Shown here piece by piece: positions 9,411 through 19,013 of a stretch of 64,000 bases of DNA. The notes beneath the pieces were generated by a model. That model was given only the letters and a program-made list of their open reading frames with translations. It had not been told where the DNA came from and searched no databases. Source of the stretch: Mesorhizobium qingshengii (GTDB taxonomy: Bacteria > Pseudomonadota > Alphaproteobacteria > Rhizobiales > Rhizobiaceae); the NCBI RefSeq assembly GCF_900103325.1, contig NZ_FMXM01000004.1, positions 248,001 to 312,000 of the forward strand, given 5' to 3'. Numbering within the stretch: position 1 is the stretch's first letter; the number at the start of each line of letters is the position of its first letter. The position numbers and the translations under genes are program-made.

Positions 9411-9686
9411 ATGAAAGCTGAACCGATGCGCACTCTCACCATCTCGCTTACCGCGAAGCAGAGTGCTCGCCTGCAAAGCGCCATCGAAGGTGGTGGCTAT
9501 GCCTCCAACAGCGAGATTGTCCGCGACGCCTTGCGCCTGTGGGAGCAGCGGGAGGAATTGCGCGCCCTTGAACTCGAGCACTTGAAGCGCGCCTATGCCG
9601 ACGGCATGGCCAGCGGCAAGCCGGTGGAAATCGACCCCGCCGAGTTTCTGCGCAATCTGAAAGCAGAACGCCGCGCTCGTGGCTAG
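9411..9686 (+). CDS. parD: ParD-type antitoxin (type II toxin-antitoxin)
   Basis: A 91-residue antitoxin with an N-terminal ribbon-helix-helix DNA-binding region (TLTISLTAKQSARLQSAIEG, then GGYASNSEIVRDALRLWEQR) and a charged C-terminal tail that would wrap the toxin. AGGA lies 5 bp before the ATG. It overlaps the toxin gene by 8 bp, the standard coupled arrangement. It would neutralise the toxin and autorepress. The pair is inserted between a terminator hairpin and a convergent sugar ABC operon. Confidence 0.9.
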   Translation: MKAEPMRTLTISLTAKQSARLQSAIEGGGYASNSEIVRDALRLWEQREELRALELEHLKRAYADGMASGKPVEIDPAEFLRNLKAERRARG

Positions 9687-9966
9687 ATATCGGCTCACAC
9701 CGCGCGCTTCGCAGGATTTGCGGGATATCTGGCACACGATAGCAATCAACAATGAAAAGGCAGCGGACCGGCTGCTGATGCGCATTTTTGAGAAGCTGGA
9801 CCTGGCGGCACAGCACCCCAAGATGGGCACGGCCCGGCCGGAATTGAGCGCGACAGCCCGCGTGCTCATCGAAGGCCGCTACATCGTCATCTACGAGCCG
9901 CAGCCGGACGGTGTCTTGGTCGTGGCTGTCGTCCGCGGGATGCGCGATCCGGAACACTGGCTGTAA
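9679..9966 (+). CDS. parE: ParE/RelE-superfamily toxin
   Basis: A 95-residue toxin starting at GTG 9679 inside the antitoxin 3' end. It shows the ParE/RelE fold pattern: YRLTPRASQDLRDIWHTIA, a central helix pair, then IEGRYIVIYEPQPDGVLVVAVVRGMRDP. ParE homologues poison DNA gyrase and RelE homologues cleave mRNA; the pairing with a ParD-like RHH antitoxin favours ParE. Length is typical and no frame damage is visible. A bidirectional terminator follows at 9989. Confidence 0.9.
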   Translation: MARYRLTPRASQDLRDIWHTIAINNEKAADRLLMRIFEKLDLAAQHPKMGTARPELSATARVLIEGRYIVIYEPQPDGVLVVAVVRGMRDPEHWL

Positions 9967-9988
9967 AGCGAGAGCCTACCTCAATATG

Positions 9989-10015
9989 AAAAGGGCGGCT
10001 CGTGGCCGCCCTTTT
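9989..10015. terminator. Bidirectional terminator between parE and the ABC operon
   Basis: An 11-bp perfect stem (AAAAGGGCGGC / GCCGCCCTTTT, loop TCGTG) with an A-run on one flank and a T-run on the other, so it can work on both strands. It sits between two convergent units. Confidence 0.8.
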
Positions 10016-10034
10016 GCGTTTATCAGACTCGCGA

Positions 10035-11087
10035 CTACTTCGCGTTCGGGTTCGGCATCCAGGCCGGCATCGCGACATCGGCATGGGCGAACTGCGGCAG
10101 CTTGGCCGACAGGTCCTCCATGTTCTTGATGTCCTTGTCGACCAGTTCCTTCTGGGTGATCAGCGTCGGCGGCACGATGACGTTCTGGCCGGGGTCTTCA
10201 CCGGCGAGCAATTGCGCCAGCGCGCGCACCGAGACCTGGCCGACCACGGCCGGGTTGGTGGCGGCGGTCGCTGCCCAGGCGCTATCGGGCTCGCGCATCG
10301 CGGCGATGTCGGACGTCGAGATATCGGCCGAATAGATCTTGATACCCTTGTTCAGGCCGGCTTCGTCGACGGCGATCTTCACACCCTTGGCGAATTCGTC
10401 ATAGGGGGCGAACATCACCTTGATGTCGGGGTGGGCCGACAGCACCGAACGCGCCTGGTTGGCGACGGAGTTGGCGATCGGATTGTCGAGCGTGCCGAAC
10501 ATCGCGACTTCCTTGATGCCCGAGTATTTCTTTTTCACATCGACCCAGGTCTCGTTGCGGCGATCGAGCGGCGCGATGCCGGCGACATAGACATAGCCGG
10601 CGTTCCAGCTGTCGCCATTGTCCTTGACCGCCTGTTCGAGCGCCAGGCGCGCAAGGTCGCGGTCGGACTGCTCGATCTGCGGGATCTTGGGGTTTTCGAC
10701 ATTGACGTCGAAAGCAACCACCTTGATGCCGGCATCGACCGCGCGCTGGGCGGCGTCCTTCATCGATTCCGTCAGGCCGTGCTGGATGATGATGCCCTGC
10801 ACGCCGAGTGCGATGGCCTGATCGACCATGTCGGATTGAAGGGCTGCGTCCTGGCGGCTGTCGAGGACGCGCAGATCGATACCGAGCGCTTTCGACTGTG
10901 CCTCGACGCCCGACAGATAGGCCTGGAAGAAGTCGCCGGTCGAGAGATAGCGCACCAGCGCGATCTTGACGCCGGGCTTGTCGAACGGCGCCGGCTTGTC
11001 CGCCGCCAGTGCCGGGAACTGCATCAGCATGGTTGCGCCGGCCAGCCCGAGCGCGACCTTTCCTAGAAGTCTTCTTGTGATGTTCAC
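10035..11087 (-). CDS. Ribose-type ABC transporter, periplasmic sugar-binding protein
   Basis: Periplasmic binding protein of the RbsB/type I family, 350 residues. A GTG start at 11087 is chosen because GGAGGAAAACAAG directly precedes it; this gives a normal signal peptide (VNITRRLLGKVALGLAGATM, cleavage after ALA). The mature part begins with VKIALVRYLSTGDFFQAYLSGVEAQSKALG and contains the hinge-type segment GIIIQHGLTESMKDAAQRAVDAG. It is the promoter-distal gene of an ATPase-permease-binding protein operon divergent from mtnK-mtnA, so the ligand is predicted to be 5-methylthioribose, 5-deoxyribose or a related pentose (inference from context). Confidence 0.92.
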   Translation of the reverse strand: MNITRRLLGKVALGLAGATMLMQFPALAADKPAPFDKPGVKIALVRYLSTGDFFQAYLSGVEAQSKALGIDLRVLDSRQDAALQSDMVDQAIALGVQGIIIQHGLTESMKDAAQRAVDAGIKVVAFDVNVENPKIPQIEQSDRDLARLALEQAVKDNGDSWNAGYVYVAGIAPLDRRNETWVDVKKKYSGIKEVAMFGTLDNPIANSVANQARSVLSAHPDIKVMFAPYDEFAKGVKIAVDEAGLNKGIKIYSADISTSDIAAMREPDSAWAATAATNPAVVGQVSVRALAQLLAGEDPGQNVIVPPTLITQKELVDKDIKNMEDLSAKLPQFAHADVAMPAWMPNPNAK

Positions 11088-11136
11088 CTTGTTTTCCTCC
11101 ACTCTTGTTGAACCCAAAATCCTGCCCGGTCGAAAG

Positions 11137-12132
11137 CTATCCCCTGCCCCTGCCGGAAAGTGCAAAGGTGAAGACAAGGGCGACGACCAGAACCACGCCC
11201 TTGACGAAATCCTGCGTGTAGTAAGGCGCGTTCATCATGGTCAGGCCTTGCAGCAAGATGCCGACGAACAGCGCGCCGACGGCGGTGCCGAAGGCGTTCG
11301 GCTTGGCGGCGCCGAGCACCGCGTAGCCGATGAGCGCCGCCGCGACAGCGTCGAGCAGCAGATTATTACCCGAGGCGATATCACCGCGTCCAAGTCGGGC
11401 AGCGAGCAAAATACCGCCGATCGAGGCAAAAACTCCTGAAATGACGTAGGCCCAGATTTTGTATGCCTTGACAGGCGCGCCGGCGAGTTCGGCGGCGCGC
11501 TCATTGCTGCCGACCGCGTACATCATCCGTCCAAAACGGGTGTACTCGAGGAAGAACCAGATCAGCACGGCGAGCACGAGCAGCACGACGACCGACACCG
11601 GAATGAGGTTCGGGATGAAGAAATCGAAGCGGTGGCGGCCGAGCGCCAGGAAGGCGTCGCCGAACTTGCCGTTGGCGACTGAGCCATCGGGCATCGTCAT
11701 GCCGGTGGCGATCGAGCGGCCTTCGGTCGGAATGCGCTGCAGGCCGACGAGCAGGAACATCATGCCGAGCGTCGCCAGAAGATCGGGCACGCGCATGTAG
11801 ACGATCAACCAGCCGTTGATCAGGCCTACGATGGCGCCGATCAGCAGGCAGACGACGACCGCGACGACGGCGTTCTGCTCCAGCACCACCATCACATAGG
11901 CCGCAGCCATCATGGCGGAGGTGGCGACCGAACCGATCGAGAGATCAAAGCCGCCAACGACCAGAGTGGCGGTGACGCCGAGCGCCAGCACGCCGGTGAT
12001 GGCGACCGACTGGAAGATGAAGACGGCACTTTGCGGCGAGACGAAACCGTCGGCAGCGATCGCGAAATAGGCGACGAGACCGAACAGCAGGACGATGAAC
12101 CCGTAGCGGATGGCGTGGTCGCGCAGCGTCAT
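11137..12132 (-). CDS. Ribose-type ABC transporter, permease
   Basis: Inner-membrane permease of the RbsC family, 331 residues with about 8-10 hydrophobic segments. The family core GFDLSIGSVATSAMMAAAYV (near residue 64) and the loop region GSNERAAELAGAPV, which contacts the ATPase, are both present. Being a single permease gene, it should act as a homodimer. It lies 86 bp below the ATPase gene and 49 bp above the binding-protein gene in the same direction. Substrate is set by the binding protein; see that entry. Confidence 0.93.
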   Translation of the reverse strand: MTLRDHAIRYGFIVLLFGLVAYFAIAADGFVSPQSAVFIFQSVAITGVLALGVTATLVVGGFDLSIGSVATSAMMAAAYVMVVLEQNAVVAVVVCLLIGAIVGLINGWLIVYMRVPDLLATLGMMFLLVGLQRIPTEGRSIATGMTMPDGSVANGKFGDAFLALGRHRFDFFIPNLIPVSVVVLLVLAVLIWFFLEYTRFGRMMYAVGSNERAAELAGAPVKAYKIWAYVISGVFASIGGILLAARLGRGDIASGNNLLLDAVAAALIGYAVLGAAKPNAFGTAVGALFVGILLQGLTMMNAPYYTQDFVKGVVLVVALVFTFALSGRGRG

Positions 12133-12218
12133 TCAGCGCTCCCGCGCGCCGCTGCCGTTCTTACCCAACTCGAACCCATAGTTTCTCCGTTCCGATTCCC
12201 ATTTACCCACCGCCATGC

Positions 12219-13730
12219 TCAGGCCGCGTCGTGCAACGGCCCGCCGGCCACCTCGGCCAGAAGGCGATCGAGATCGACTTCGGCGTTGCGATGTTCGCCG
12301 ACGATGGTCTGCTCCGACATCACCAGGATGCGGTCGGCCGTCTCCAACGCCTCATCGAGTTCGGTGACGAACAGCAGCGTCGCGCGGCCATTGGCACTGG
12401 CCCTCAGCTTGGCGGCGATATCGCGCCTGGCCGAGATGTCGACGCCCTGAAACGGCTCGTCGAGGATGAACAGCGTTGCGTCCTGCGCCATCCAGCGAGC
12501 GACCATTACCTTCTGCTGGTTGCCGCCCGAGAGAGACGCCAGTTCATCTTTTTCGGAGCGACAGACGATGCCGAGTTCCTCGATCTGCCGGCGCGCGGTG
12601 GCGCGCTCGAGACGGCGCTTGAGCACGCCCAGATTCGCCATCCGCTTGAGGAACGGCAGGCTGACATTGCGCTCGAGGTTGAAGCCGCCGACGATACCGC
12701 TGGTGGCGCGATCCTTGGCGACGAGGAACACGCCGGCGGCGATCGCCTCGCCCGCCGAGCCCGGCGCATAAGGCTTGCCGTTCATCGTCATGGCGCCGGC
12801 GAGCGGCCGGCGCACGCCAAACAGCGTCTCGGCAAGCGCCGTCTTGCCGACGCCAACGAGGCCGGTAATGGCAACGACCTCGCCATCGCCGAGCGTCAGC
12901 GAGATCGGCCTGGCGCCTGGCGCGATGCGCAGGCCGTCGATGGTCAGGATCGCCTTGGCAGAACTCCTGGCAACGATCTGGTCGAGGTGGATCTTGCGGC
13001 CGAGCATGGCGTTGACCGCGCCTTCATAGTCGAGCGGCTTCTTGTCGAAGACGCCTGAGATGATCCCGTCGCGCATCGAGACGATGCGGTCGGCAAGCCG
13101 CCGGATGTCCGACATGCGGTGCGATATGTAGAGGATCGCCACGCCTTGCTCGCGCAGCCTGTCGACCAGCGCAAACAGCCGGTCGGCCTCGGCGCTGGAC
13201 AGCGATGACGTCGGCTCGTCGAGGATGAGCACTTTCGGCTGATGCGCCAAAGCACGGGCAATCGCCACCATCTGGCGATCGGCCAGCGAAAGATCGCTCA
13301 CTCGAGCCTTCAGGTCGATGGCCAACCCCATGCGGTCGGCAACCGCCTTGGCCTCGCGACGCACCCGGGCCGGATTGAACAGGAACGGGGCGCCGCTGCC
13401 GCTCAGCCGGTCCAGGGTCAGATTGGTGGCGACGTCGAGATCGGCGACGACCCCGTCATTGATGTTCTGGTGAACGGTGACGACGCCGGCGCGGATCGCC
13501 TCCGCCGGGGTGTTCGGCGCGAAGTCCTGGCCGGCGAGGCTCATCGTGCCGCCGCCGCGCTCATAGACGCCGCTGATGATCTTGACGAGGGTGGATTTGC
13601 CAGCGCCATTGGCGCCCATCAGCACCGTCACTTCACCGGCATGAAGCTCCAGCGAGACGCCGCCAAGCACCTCGTTCTGGCCAAAGGATTTCCTCAGTCC
13701 CTCTACGCGGAACACGGCACTGCCGACCAT
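12219..13730 (-). CDS. Ribose-type ABC transporter, tandem ATPase
   Basis: RbsA-type ATPase of 503 residues with two fused nucleotide-binding domains. Domain 1 has GANGAGKS, a divergent signature (LSLADRQMVAIARAL) and LILDEPTSSL. Domain 2 has a divergent Walker A (GLVGVGKT), the classic signature LSGGNQQKVMVARWM and LFILDEPFQGVD. This asymmetry is usual for the family. The ATG at 13730 is preferred because GGAGG lies 5 bp upstream; the longer frame to 13790 would run into the inverted-repeat promoter. First gene of the operon, divergent from mtnK with a 137-bp shared regulatory region. Confidence 0.93.
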   Translation of the reverse strand: MVGSAVFRVEGLRKSFGQNEVLGGVSLELHAGEVTVLMGANGAGKSTLVKIISGVYERGGGTMSLAGQDFAPNTPAEAIRAGVVTVHQNINDGVVADLDVATNLTLDRLSGSGAPFLFNPARVRREAKAVADRMGLAIDLKARVSDLSLADRQMVAIARALAHQPKVLILDEPTSSLSSAEADRLFALVDRLREQGVAILYISHRMSDIRRLADRIVSMRDGIISGVFDKKPLDYEGAVNAMLGRKIHLDQIVARSSAKAILTIDGLRIAPGARPISLTLGDGEVVAITGLVGVGKTALAETLFGVRRPLAGAMTMNGKPYAPGSAGEAIAAGVFLVAKDRATSGIVGGFNLERNVSLPFLKRMANLGVLKRRLERATARRQIEELGIVCRSEKDELASLSGGNQQKVMVARWMAQDATLFILDEPFQGVDISARRDIAAKLRASANGRATLLFVTELDEALETADRILVMSEQTIVGEHRNAEVDLDRLLAEVAGGPLHDAA

Positions 13731-13766
13731 GCGTTCCTCCCTGGCCATGACGCTATGGTCTATGTC

Positions 13767-13795
13767 GGCAATTGTCAACACGATTGACAATTGCC
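13767..13795. promoter_or_regulatory. Symmetric operator with back-to-back TTGACA boxes between the ABC operon and mtnKA
   Basis: A perfect 12-bp inverted repeat (GGCAATTGTCAA, 5-nt spacer CACGA, TTGACAATTGCC). Each arm supplies TTGACA on its own strand. At 17 bp from each lies TAGCTT (13807-13812, towards mtnK) or TAGCGT (minus strand, towards the ATPase). A dimeric repressor here would shut both promoters. The -35/-10 assignment is inference; the repeat itself is exact. Confidence 0.7.
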
Positions 13796-13867
13796 AGACA
13801 GCTTCCTAGCTTGGCCCAGCCGCTAAGGCTCCCCTATGATCGGAGCGCATAGGCGGGAGGGAGAAGA

Positions 13868-15139
13868 ATGACTGGGAAATTGCCGTTCGAAGCACTGTCG
13901 GTGGAGACGCTTTCAACGCGACTCGGCACGAACGAGGCGCTATGCGCGAAGATCGGCAAGGACACGACACGCTGGAAAGTCCGCGAGGTCGGTGACGGCA
14001 ATCTGAACCTGGTGTTCATCGTTGAGGGCGCCAGCGGTGCCGCCGTGGTCAAGCAGGCCCTGCCCTATGTCCGCCTCGTCGGCGACAGCTGGCCATTGCC
14101 GCTGAAGCGCTCCTTCTTCGAATATCACGCGCTGACCCGGCAGGAGGCGCGCGCGCCGGGCTCGGTGCCGGCGATCTATCATTTCGACGAAGGCCAGGCG
14201 CTGATCATCATGGAGTATCTGTCGCCGCACATCATCCTGCGGCGGGCGCTGATCGAAGGCCGGCAGCTGCCTGATATCGCCAGGGATATCGGCCTGTTCA
14301 TGGCCCGCACGCTGTTTCGCGGCTCCGACCTCTCGATGGTGACTAGGGATCGCAAGGCCGATCTGGCGCTGTTCGCCGACAATGTCGAACTCTGCGACAT
14401 CACCGAGAACCTGGTGTTCTCCGACCCGTATTTCGATGCCAGGATGAACCGGCATACCAGCCCGCAGCTCGACGGGCTCGTCGCCGAACTGCGCGCCGAC
14501 CGAGATCTTAAGGTCGAGGCGCAGCGGCTGAAGCATATCTTCGCCGCCAATGCCGAGACGCTGCTGCATGGCGACCTGCATTCGGGCTCGATCATGGTGA
14601 CAGACACCGAAACGCGGATGATCGATCCGGAGTTCGCCTTCTACGGCCCGATGGCCTTCGATGTCGGCATGCTGCTCGCCAATTTCTGGATGTCGTTCTT
14701 CTCGCAGCGCGGCCATGAACAGACCGGCAAGCGCGATGCCATGCGCGCCTATCTGCTCGACGTCATCGTCGAGACGTGGTCGGTGTTCCGCGCCGAGTTC
14801 TCGCATCTGTGGCGCACCGAGCGCACCGGCATGCTCTACCAGAAGAGCCTGTTTGAGGATCAGGGCGACAGGCTGGGCGCCGAGCAGGCGCTCGACCACG
14901 TGCTGCATCAGGTCTGGACCGATCTGCTCGGTTTTGCCGGCATCGAGGTTCACCGGCGCATCCTCGGCCTCGCCCACAATGCCGATTTCGAGACCATTGC
15001 CGACGAGGACCTGCGCGCCACATGTGAGGCGAAGGCGCTGAAGTTCGGCCGTCACATCGCCGTCAACCGGCGCCAGATTCACAGCATCGACGAGGTCAAC
15101 ACCCTGGCCACGCTGATCGAACAGGAGAACAGCATTTGA
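13868..15139 (+). CDS. mtnK: S-methyl-5-thioribose kinase
   Basis: Phosphorylates the C1 hydroxyl of 5-methylthioribose (and, in some organisms, 5-deoxyribose) with ATP. The 423-residue product has the aminoglycoside-phosphotransferase/choline-kinase-like fold: [17 protein letters not shown] (phosphate-binding loop), [10 protein letters not shown] (ATP lysine), the catalytic-loop motif [15 protein letters not shown] and the metal-binding [16 protein letters not shown]. Size is typical for MtnK. GGGAGGGAGAAGA precedes the ATG. It overlaps mtnA by 4 bp (TTGA), so the two are translationally coupled. Confidence 0.95.
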   Translation: MTGKLPFEALSVETLSTRLGTNEALCAKIGKDTTRWKVREVGDGNLNLVFIVEGASGAAVVKQALPYVRLVGDSWPLPLKRSFFEYHALTRQEARAPGSVPAIYHFDEGQALIIMEYLSPHIILRRALIEGRQLPDIARDIGLFMARTLFRGSDLSMVTRDRKADLALFADNVELCDITENLVFSDPYFDARMNRHTSPQLDGLVAELRADRDLKVEAQRLKHIFAANAETLLHGDLHSGSIMVTDTETRMIDPEFAFYGPMAFDVGMLLANFWMSFFSQRGHEQTGKRDAMRAYLLDVIVETWSVFRAEFSHLWRTERTGMLYQKSLFEDQGDRLGAEQALDHVLHQVWTDLLGFAGIEVHRRILGLAHNADFETIADEDLRATCEAKALKFGRHIAVNRRQIHSIDEVNTLATLIEQENSI

Positions 15140-16230
15140 ACGTCGGCGACCGCCACTATCGTACCATCTGGCTGAGCGACGATGGGCGTTCGGTGGAGAT
15201 CATCGACCAGCGCTGGCTGCCACATGATTTCCGCATCGAGACCATCGGCACCGTCGCCGGCATTGCCACCGCCATCCGCGACATGTGGGTGCGCGGCGCG
15301 CCGCTGATCGGCGTCACCGCCGCCTATGGCGTCGCCATGCAGATGGCGGATGATCCGTCGGACGCCGCACTTGATGCCGTATGGGAGACACTGCACGAGA
15401 CCCGCCCGACAGCGATCAACCTGCGCTGGGCGCTCGATGAGATGCGGCGTTTCCTGCGGCCGCTGCCAACACAACAACGCGCCGCAGCCGCCTATCGCCG
15501 CGCCAGTGAGATCGCCGATGAGGATGTCGGCCTCAACCGCGCCATCGGCGCCAACGGCCTCGCCATCATCAAAGATATCGCGGCGCGCAAGCAGAAGGGC
15601 GAGCCGGTCAACATCCTGACCCATTGCAATGCCGGCTGGCTGGCCACAGTCGACTATGGCACCGCAACGGCGCCGATCTACCTGGCAACCGAAGCCGGCA
15701 TTCCGGTCCACGTCTATGTCGACGAGACGCGGCCGCGCAACCAGGGTGCCCAGCTGACCGCCTGGGAGATGGCCGGCCACGGCGTGCCGCACACGCTGAT
15801 CGTCGACAATGCCGGCGGCCACCTGATGCAGCGCGGCGAGATCGACATGGTCATTGTCGGCACCGACCGAACCACCGCCGATGGCGATGTCTGCAACAAG
15901 ATCGGCACCTATCTGAAGGCGCTTGCCGCCGCCGACAATGACGTGCCGTTCTATGTCGCCTTGCCGTCGCCGACCATCGACTGGACGGTGCATGACGGGC
16001 TGGCCGAGATCCCGATCGAGCAGCGCTCGGCCGACGAGGTCTCGCTGGTGTGGGGCAAGACCGCCAAGGGCGAGATCGCCCAGGTGCGCATATCGCCCGA
16101 GGCGACGCCCGCGGCAAACCCGGCCTTCGACGTGACGCCGGCGCGGCTGGTGACCGGACTGATCACCGAACGCGGCGTCGCCAAGGCCTCGCGCGAGGGC
16201 CTGAAGGCGATGTTTCCCGAGCGGGCGTAA
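15136..16230 (+). CDS. mtnA: S-methyl-5-thioribose-1-phosphate isomerase
   Basis: Isomerises 5-methylthioribose-1-phosphate to the ribulose-1-phosphate form (aldose-ketose isomerase of the eIF2B-alpha-like family). In the 364-residue product the catalytic pair is visible: Cys164 in [15 protein letters not shown] and Asp244 in [19 protein letters not shown], plus the N-terminal [13 protein letters not shown]. The start is TTG inside the mtnK stop. MtnB, MtnC and MtnD of the classical methionine salvage pathway are not in the window, which leaves the downstream step open; the fused aldolase at 7248 is a candidate. Confidence 0.95.
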   Translation: MNVGDRHYRTIWLSDDGRSVEIIDQRWLPHDFRIETIGTVAGIATAIRDMWVRGAPLIGVTAAYGVAMQMADDPSDAALDAVWETLHETRPTAINLRWALDEMRRFLRPLPTQQRAAAAYRRASEIADEDVGLNRAIGANGLAIIKDIAARKQKGEPVNILTHCNAGWLATVDYGTATAPIYLATEAGIPVHVYVDETRPRNQGAQLTAWEMAGHGVPHTLIVDNAGGHLMQRGEIDMVIVGTDRTTADGDVCNKIGTYLKALAAADNDVPFYVALPSPTIDWTVHDGLAEIPIEQRSADEVSLVWGKTAKGEIAQVRISPEATPAANPAFDVTPARLVTGLITERGVAKASREGLKAMFPERA

Positions 16231-16267
16231 CGCGCTAGCACCACCGGCGCTGGCTCCGTACCGCCCT

Positions 16268-16807
16268 CTAGTACAGAGGTTCGGCCATGTGCTTGGGCGT
16301 TGGCCAGTTCGCGGTGACGCCGGGCTGCACCGGCCGCTCGAGATAGGTCGACAGAACCACATAGCTGCGCGTCGAGGTGACCCCCGGCGTCTCGTAGAGG
16401 CGCGCGAGGAGCCCTTCGAGCGCTCTCGTGTCTTCGGTGCGGACCTTCAGCAACATGCAGGTGTCACCGGCGACGGTGTGGATCTCCTCGACCTCGGGGT
16501 ACTCCGAGACCGCCATCAGTTCCGGTGTCTTTCCCCAGCCTCTGGTGTCGATATGGACAAAGGCGAGCAACGGCTTCTTCACTGCCTTGGGATCGATGAT
16601 GACGGCGGTGTTTCGGATGGCGCCGCTGCGTCGAAGGCGCTTGACGCGCTCATGGGCGGCTGGCGGTGAAAGGCCAACACGATCGCCTAGTTCGGCATAA
16701 CTGACCGTCGCATCGTCGACCAGAACGCCTAATATCTTTCGGTCGATCGCGTCGACATCGCGGGCCGCTGGCTTGTTCCGCAGAATGTCATCTGTTTCTT
16801 CATCCAT
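16268..16807 (-). CDS. Lrp/AsnC-family transcriptional regulator
   Basis: Winged-helix/HTH plus RAM ligand-binding domain. The 179-residue product reads DAIDRKILGVLVDDATVSYA then ELGDRVGLSPPAAHERVKRL (HTH), followed by a RAM domain with VAGDTCMLLKVRTEDTRALE. The ATG at 16807 (AGGA 11 bp upstream) is preferred, because the longer frame to 16873 would overlap the divergent MFS gene. Likely effectors are amino acids. It lies back to back with the MFS exporter gene, 48 bp apart, and probably controls it; many such Lrp-exporter pairs govern amino acid or metabolite efflux (family knowledge). Confidence 0.9.
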   Translation of the reverse strand: MDEETDDILRNKPAARDVDAIDRKILGVLVDDATVSYAELGDRVGLSPPAAHERVKRLRRSGAIRNTAVIIDPKAVKKPLLAFVHIDTRGWGKTPELMAVSEYPEVEEIHTVAGDTCMLLKVRTEDTRALEGLLARLYETPGVTSTRSYVVLSTYLERPVQPGVTANWPTPKHMAEPLY

Positions 16808-16855
16808 ATCGAGATTCCTAGTTGCTGCAGAACTCAATGCGGCCATTATGGTCAT

Positions 16856-18031
16856 ATGTCGAACAGTGATCAAGCAGCAACGTTGGCCGCGAACGCCAGG
16901 GCGCCCATCCCGGCCCTCGCCTATCTGCTGACCGGATGCATCGCCGTGATCGGCTCGAACTCACTCGTCCTTGGCCCGATAGCACCGGCCGTGGCCTCGT
17001 CGTTTGCGACAAGCGTGCCGGTCGTCATGATCGCCTCCGCCGTGTTCGGCCTCGGAACCTCCGCAAGCGCCCTGTTCCTGGCGCGCTACATCGACCGAAT
17101 CGGCGCACGCCGGATGCTGCAGGGCGCCTTGCTGCTGCTGGCGATCGCACTCGTTGCAAGTGCTGCGGCGCCGACGGTGATGATGCTTGTCGCGGCGCAA
17201 CTGCTCGCCGGCATCGCCGCCGGTATTGCCATGCCGGCGATCTATGCGAGTTCAGCGGCGATCGCGCCGCCTGGACGCGAAAGCGGCACCATCGGCGTCG
17301 TGCTGACCGGCTGGACCTTGAGCATGGTCGCCGGTGTCTCGCTGTCGGCCGTGCTGGCCGACCTCGTCCATTGGCGTGCCGTTTTCGCGGCCGTCGCGCT
17401 CCTCGCGACCCTGGCATTGGCCGGTCTCACGCTGTCGTCACTCAGCGACATCAGGAAGAGCGGCCCCGCACCGACGCCGCTGGCCGCGCTCAGCATTCCC
17501 GGTATCGTGCCGCTGCTCATCGCCTGTGCCGCCTTCATGACCGCCTTCTACGGTGTCTATGGCTATCTCGGCGATCACCTTCACAGTGGATTGGGAAGGC
17601 CAGTGAGCGCCAACGGGTGGGCCGCGCTCGCCTATGGCGTCGGCTTCGGCACGGCTGCTGTCCTCGACGGCGTGATCGATCGGCTGGGCGCGCGGCGCGT
17701 CATGCCGTTCGCCTATCTTCTGGTCGCAGTCGCCTACGTCGCGCTCGCCGCGACCAGCGACGGCTTCGGCCCGACCATAGCCATGGTGGCGGTCTGGGGC
17801 CTCGCCAACCATTTCGGACTGAACGTCCTGGTGATGCGCCTGTCGGCACTCGACCCGTCGCGACGCGGCACGATCATGGGCCTGAACAGCGCGGTGACCT
17901 ATCTGGCGGTCTTTGTCGGCACCACCGCCTTCGGACCGCTCTATTCGACCTACGGTTTTGCGACCTGCGCGGCGGTTGCGGCATTGCTGATGCTGGTTGC
18001 CGCTTCGGCAGCGTCATGGCGCACGCGCTAA
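16856..18031 (+). CDS. MFS transporter (AraJ/drug:H+ antiporter type)
   Basis: A 391-residue inner-membrane major facilitator with 12 predicted membrane segments. It has the loop 2-3 motif region ALFLARYIDRIGARRMLQGA and, in the second half, DGVIDRLGARRVMPFAYLLV as its internal repeat; WTLSMVAGVSLSAVLAD resembles the antiporter motif C region. Probably an exporter of small metabolites. Divergent from the Lrp gene, which suggests amino-acid-related efflux, but the substrate cannot be read from sequence. A palindromic repeat element begins at its stop codon. Confidence 0.9.
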   Translation: MSNSDQAATLAANARAPIPALAYLLTGCIAVIGSNSLVLGPIAPAVASSFATSVPVVMIASAVFGLGTSASALFLARYIDRIGARRMLQGALLLLAIALVASAAAPTVMMLVAAQLLAGIAAGIAMPAIYASSAAIAPPGRESGTIGVVLTGWTLSMVAGVSLSAVLADLVHWRAVFAAVALLATLALAGLTLSSLSDIRKSGPAPTPLAALSIPGIVPLLIACAAFMTAFYGVYGYLGDHLHSGLGRPVSANGWAALAYGVGFGTAAVLDGVIDRLGARRVMPFAYLLVAVAYVALAATSDGFGPTIAMVAVWGLANHFGLNVLVMRLSALDPSRRGTIMGLNSAVTYLAVFVGTTAFGPLYSTYGFATCAAVAALLMLVAASAASWRTR

Positions 18032-18173
18032 GGTATGTTGATATTCAGGTGATGCCGGCCTGCAAACGGCAGCTTCCTGCGCTTCCGGTGCTCACGTACC
18101 TTAAGTACGCTCCGCTCCGGTTCTCGGAACCCACCGTTTTCGACTCGGCCTGACCTGAATCTCGACACACCTT
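18030..18173. repeat. Palindromic intergenic repeat element
   Basis: A 21-bp inverted repeat (18030-18050 versus 18153-18173, 18 of 21 matching) encloses smaller palindromes such as CGTACCTTAAGTACG. It starts at the stop codon of the MFS gene and carries no ORF of its own. The organisation is that of a short non-coding repetitive element of the RIME/BIME kind. Copy number in the genome cannot be judged from this window. Confidence 0.55.
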
Positions 18174-18242
18174 GGTCGTGATCGGCATCAGCCTTCGTCC
18201 GGTTGACAGCGACGCCCTGCCCTTCCATACAAACGGCGCTAA

Positions 18243-18938
<696 letters not shown>

Positions 18939-19013
18939 AATACGCTTCGCCGGGTGGAAATCCCGGTAACAGCCTGTAGTATCTCGGAAAATGCCGAAAT
19001 CGGGAGGATGCCG

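Noticed and set aside
16808..16873. Longer N-terminus for the Lrp regulator
   Set aside because: It would overlap the 5' end of the divergent MFS gene, and the extra residues lack Lrp homology; the ATG at 16807 has an AGGA before it.
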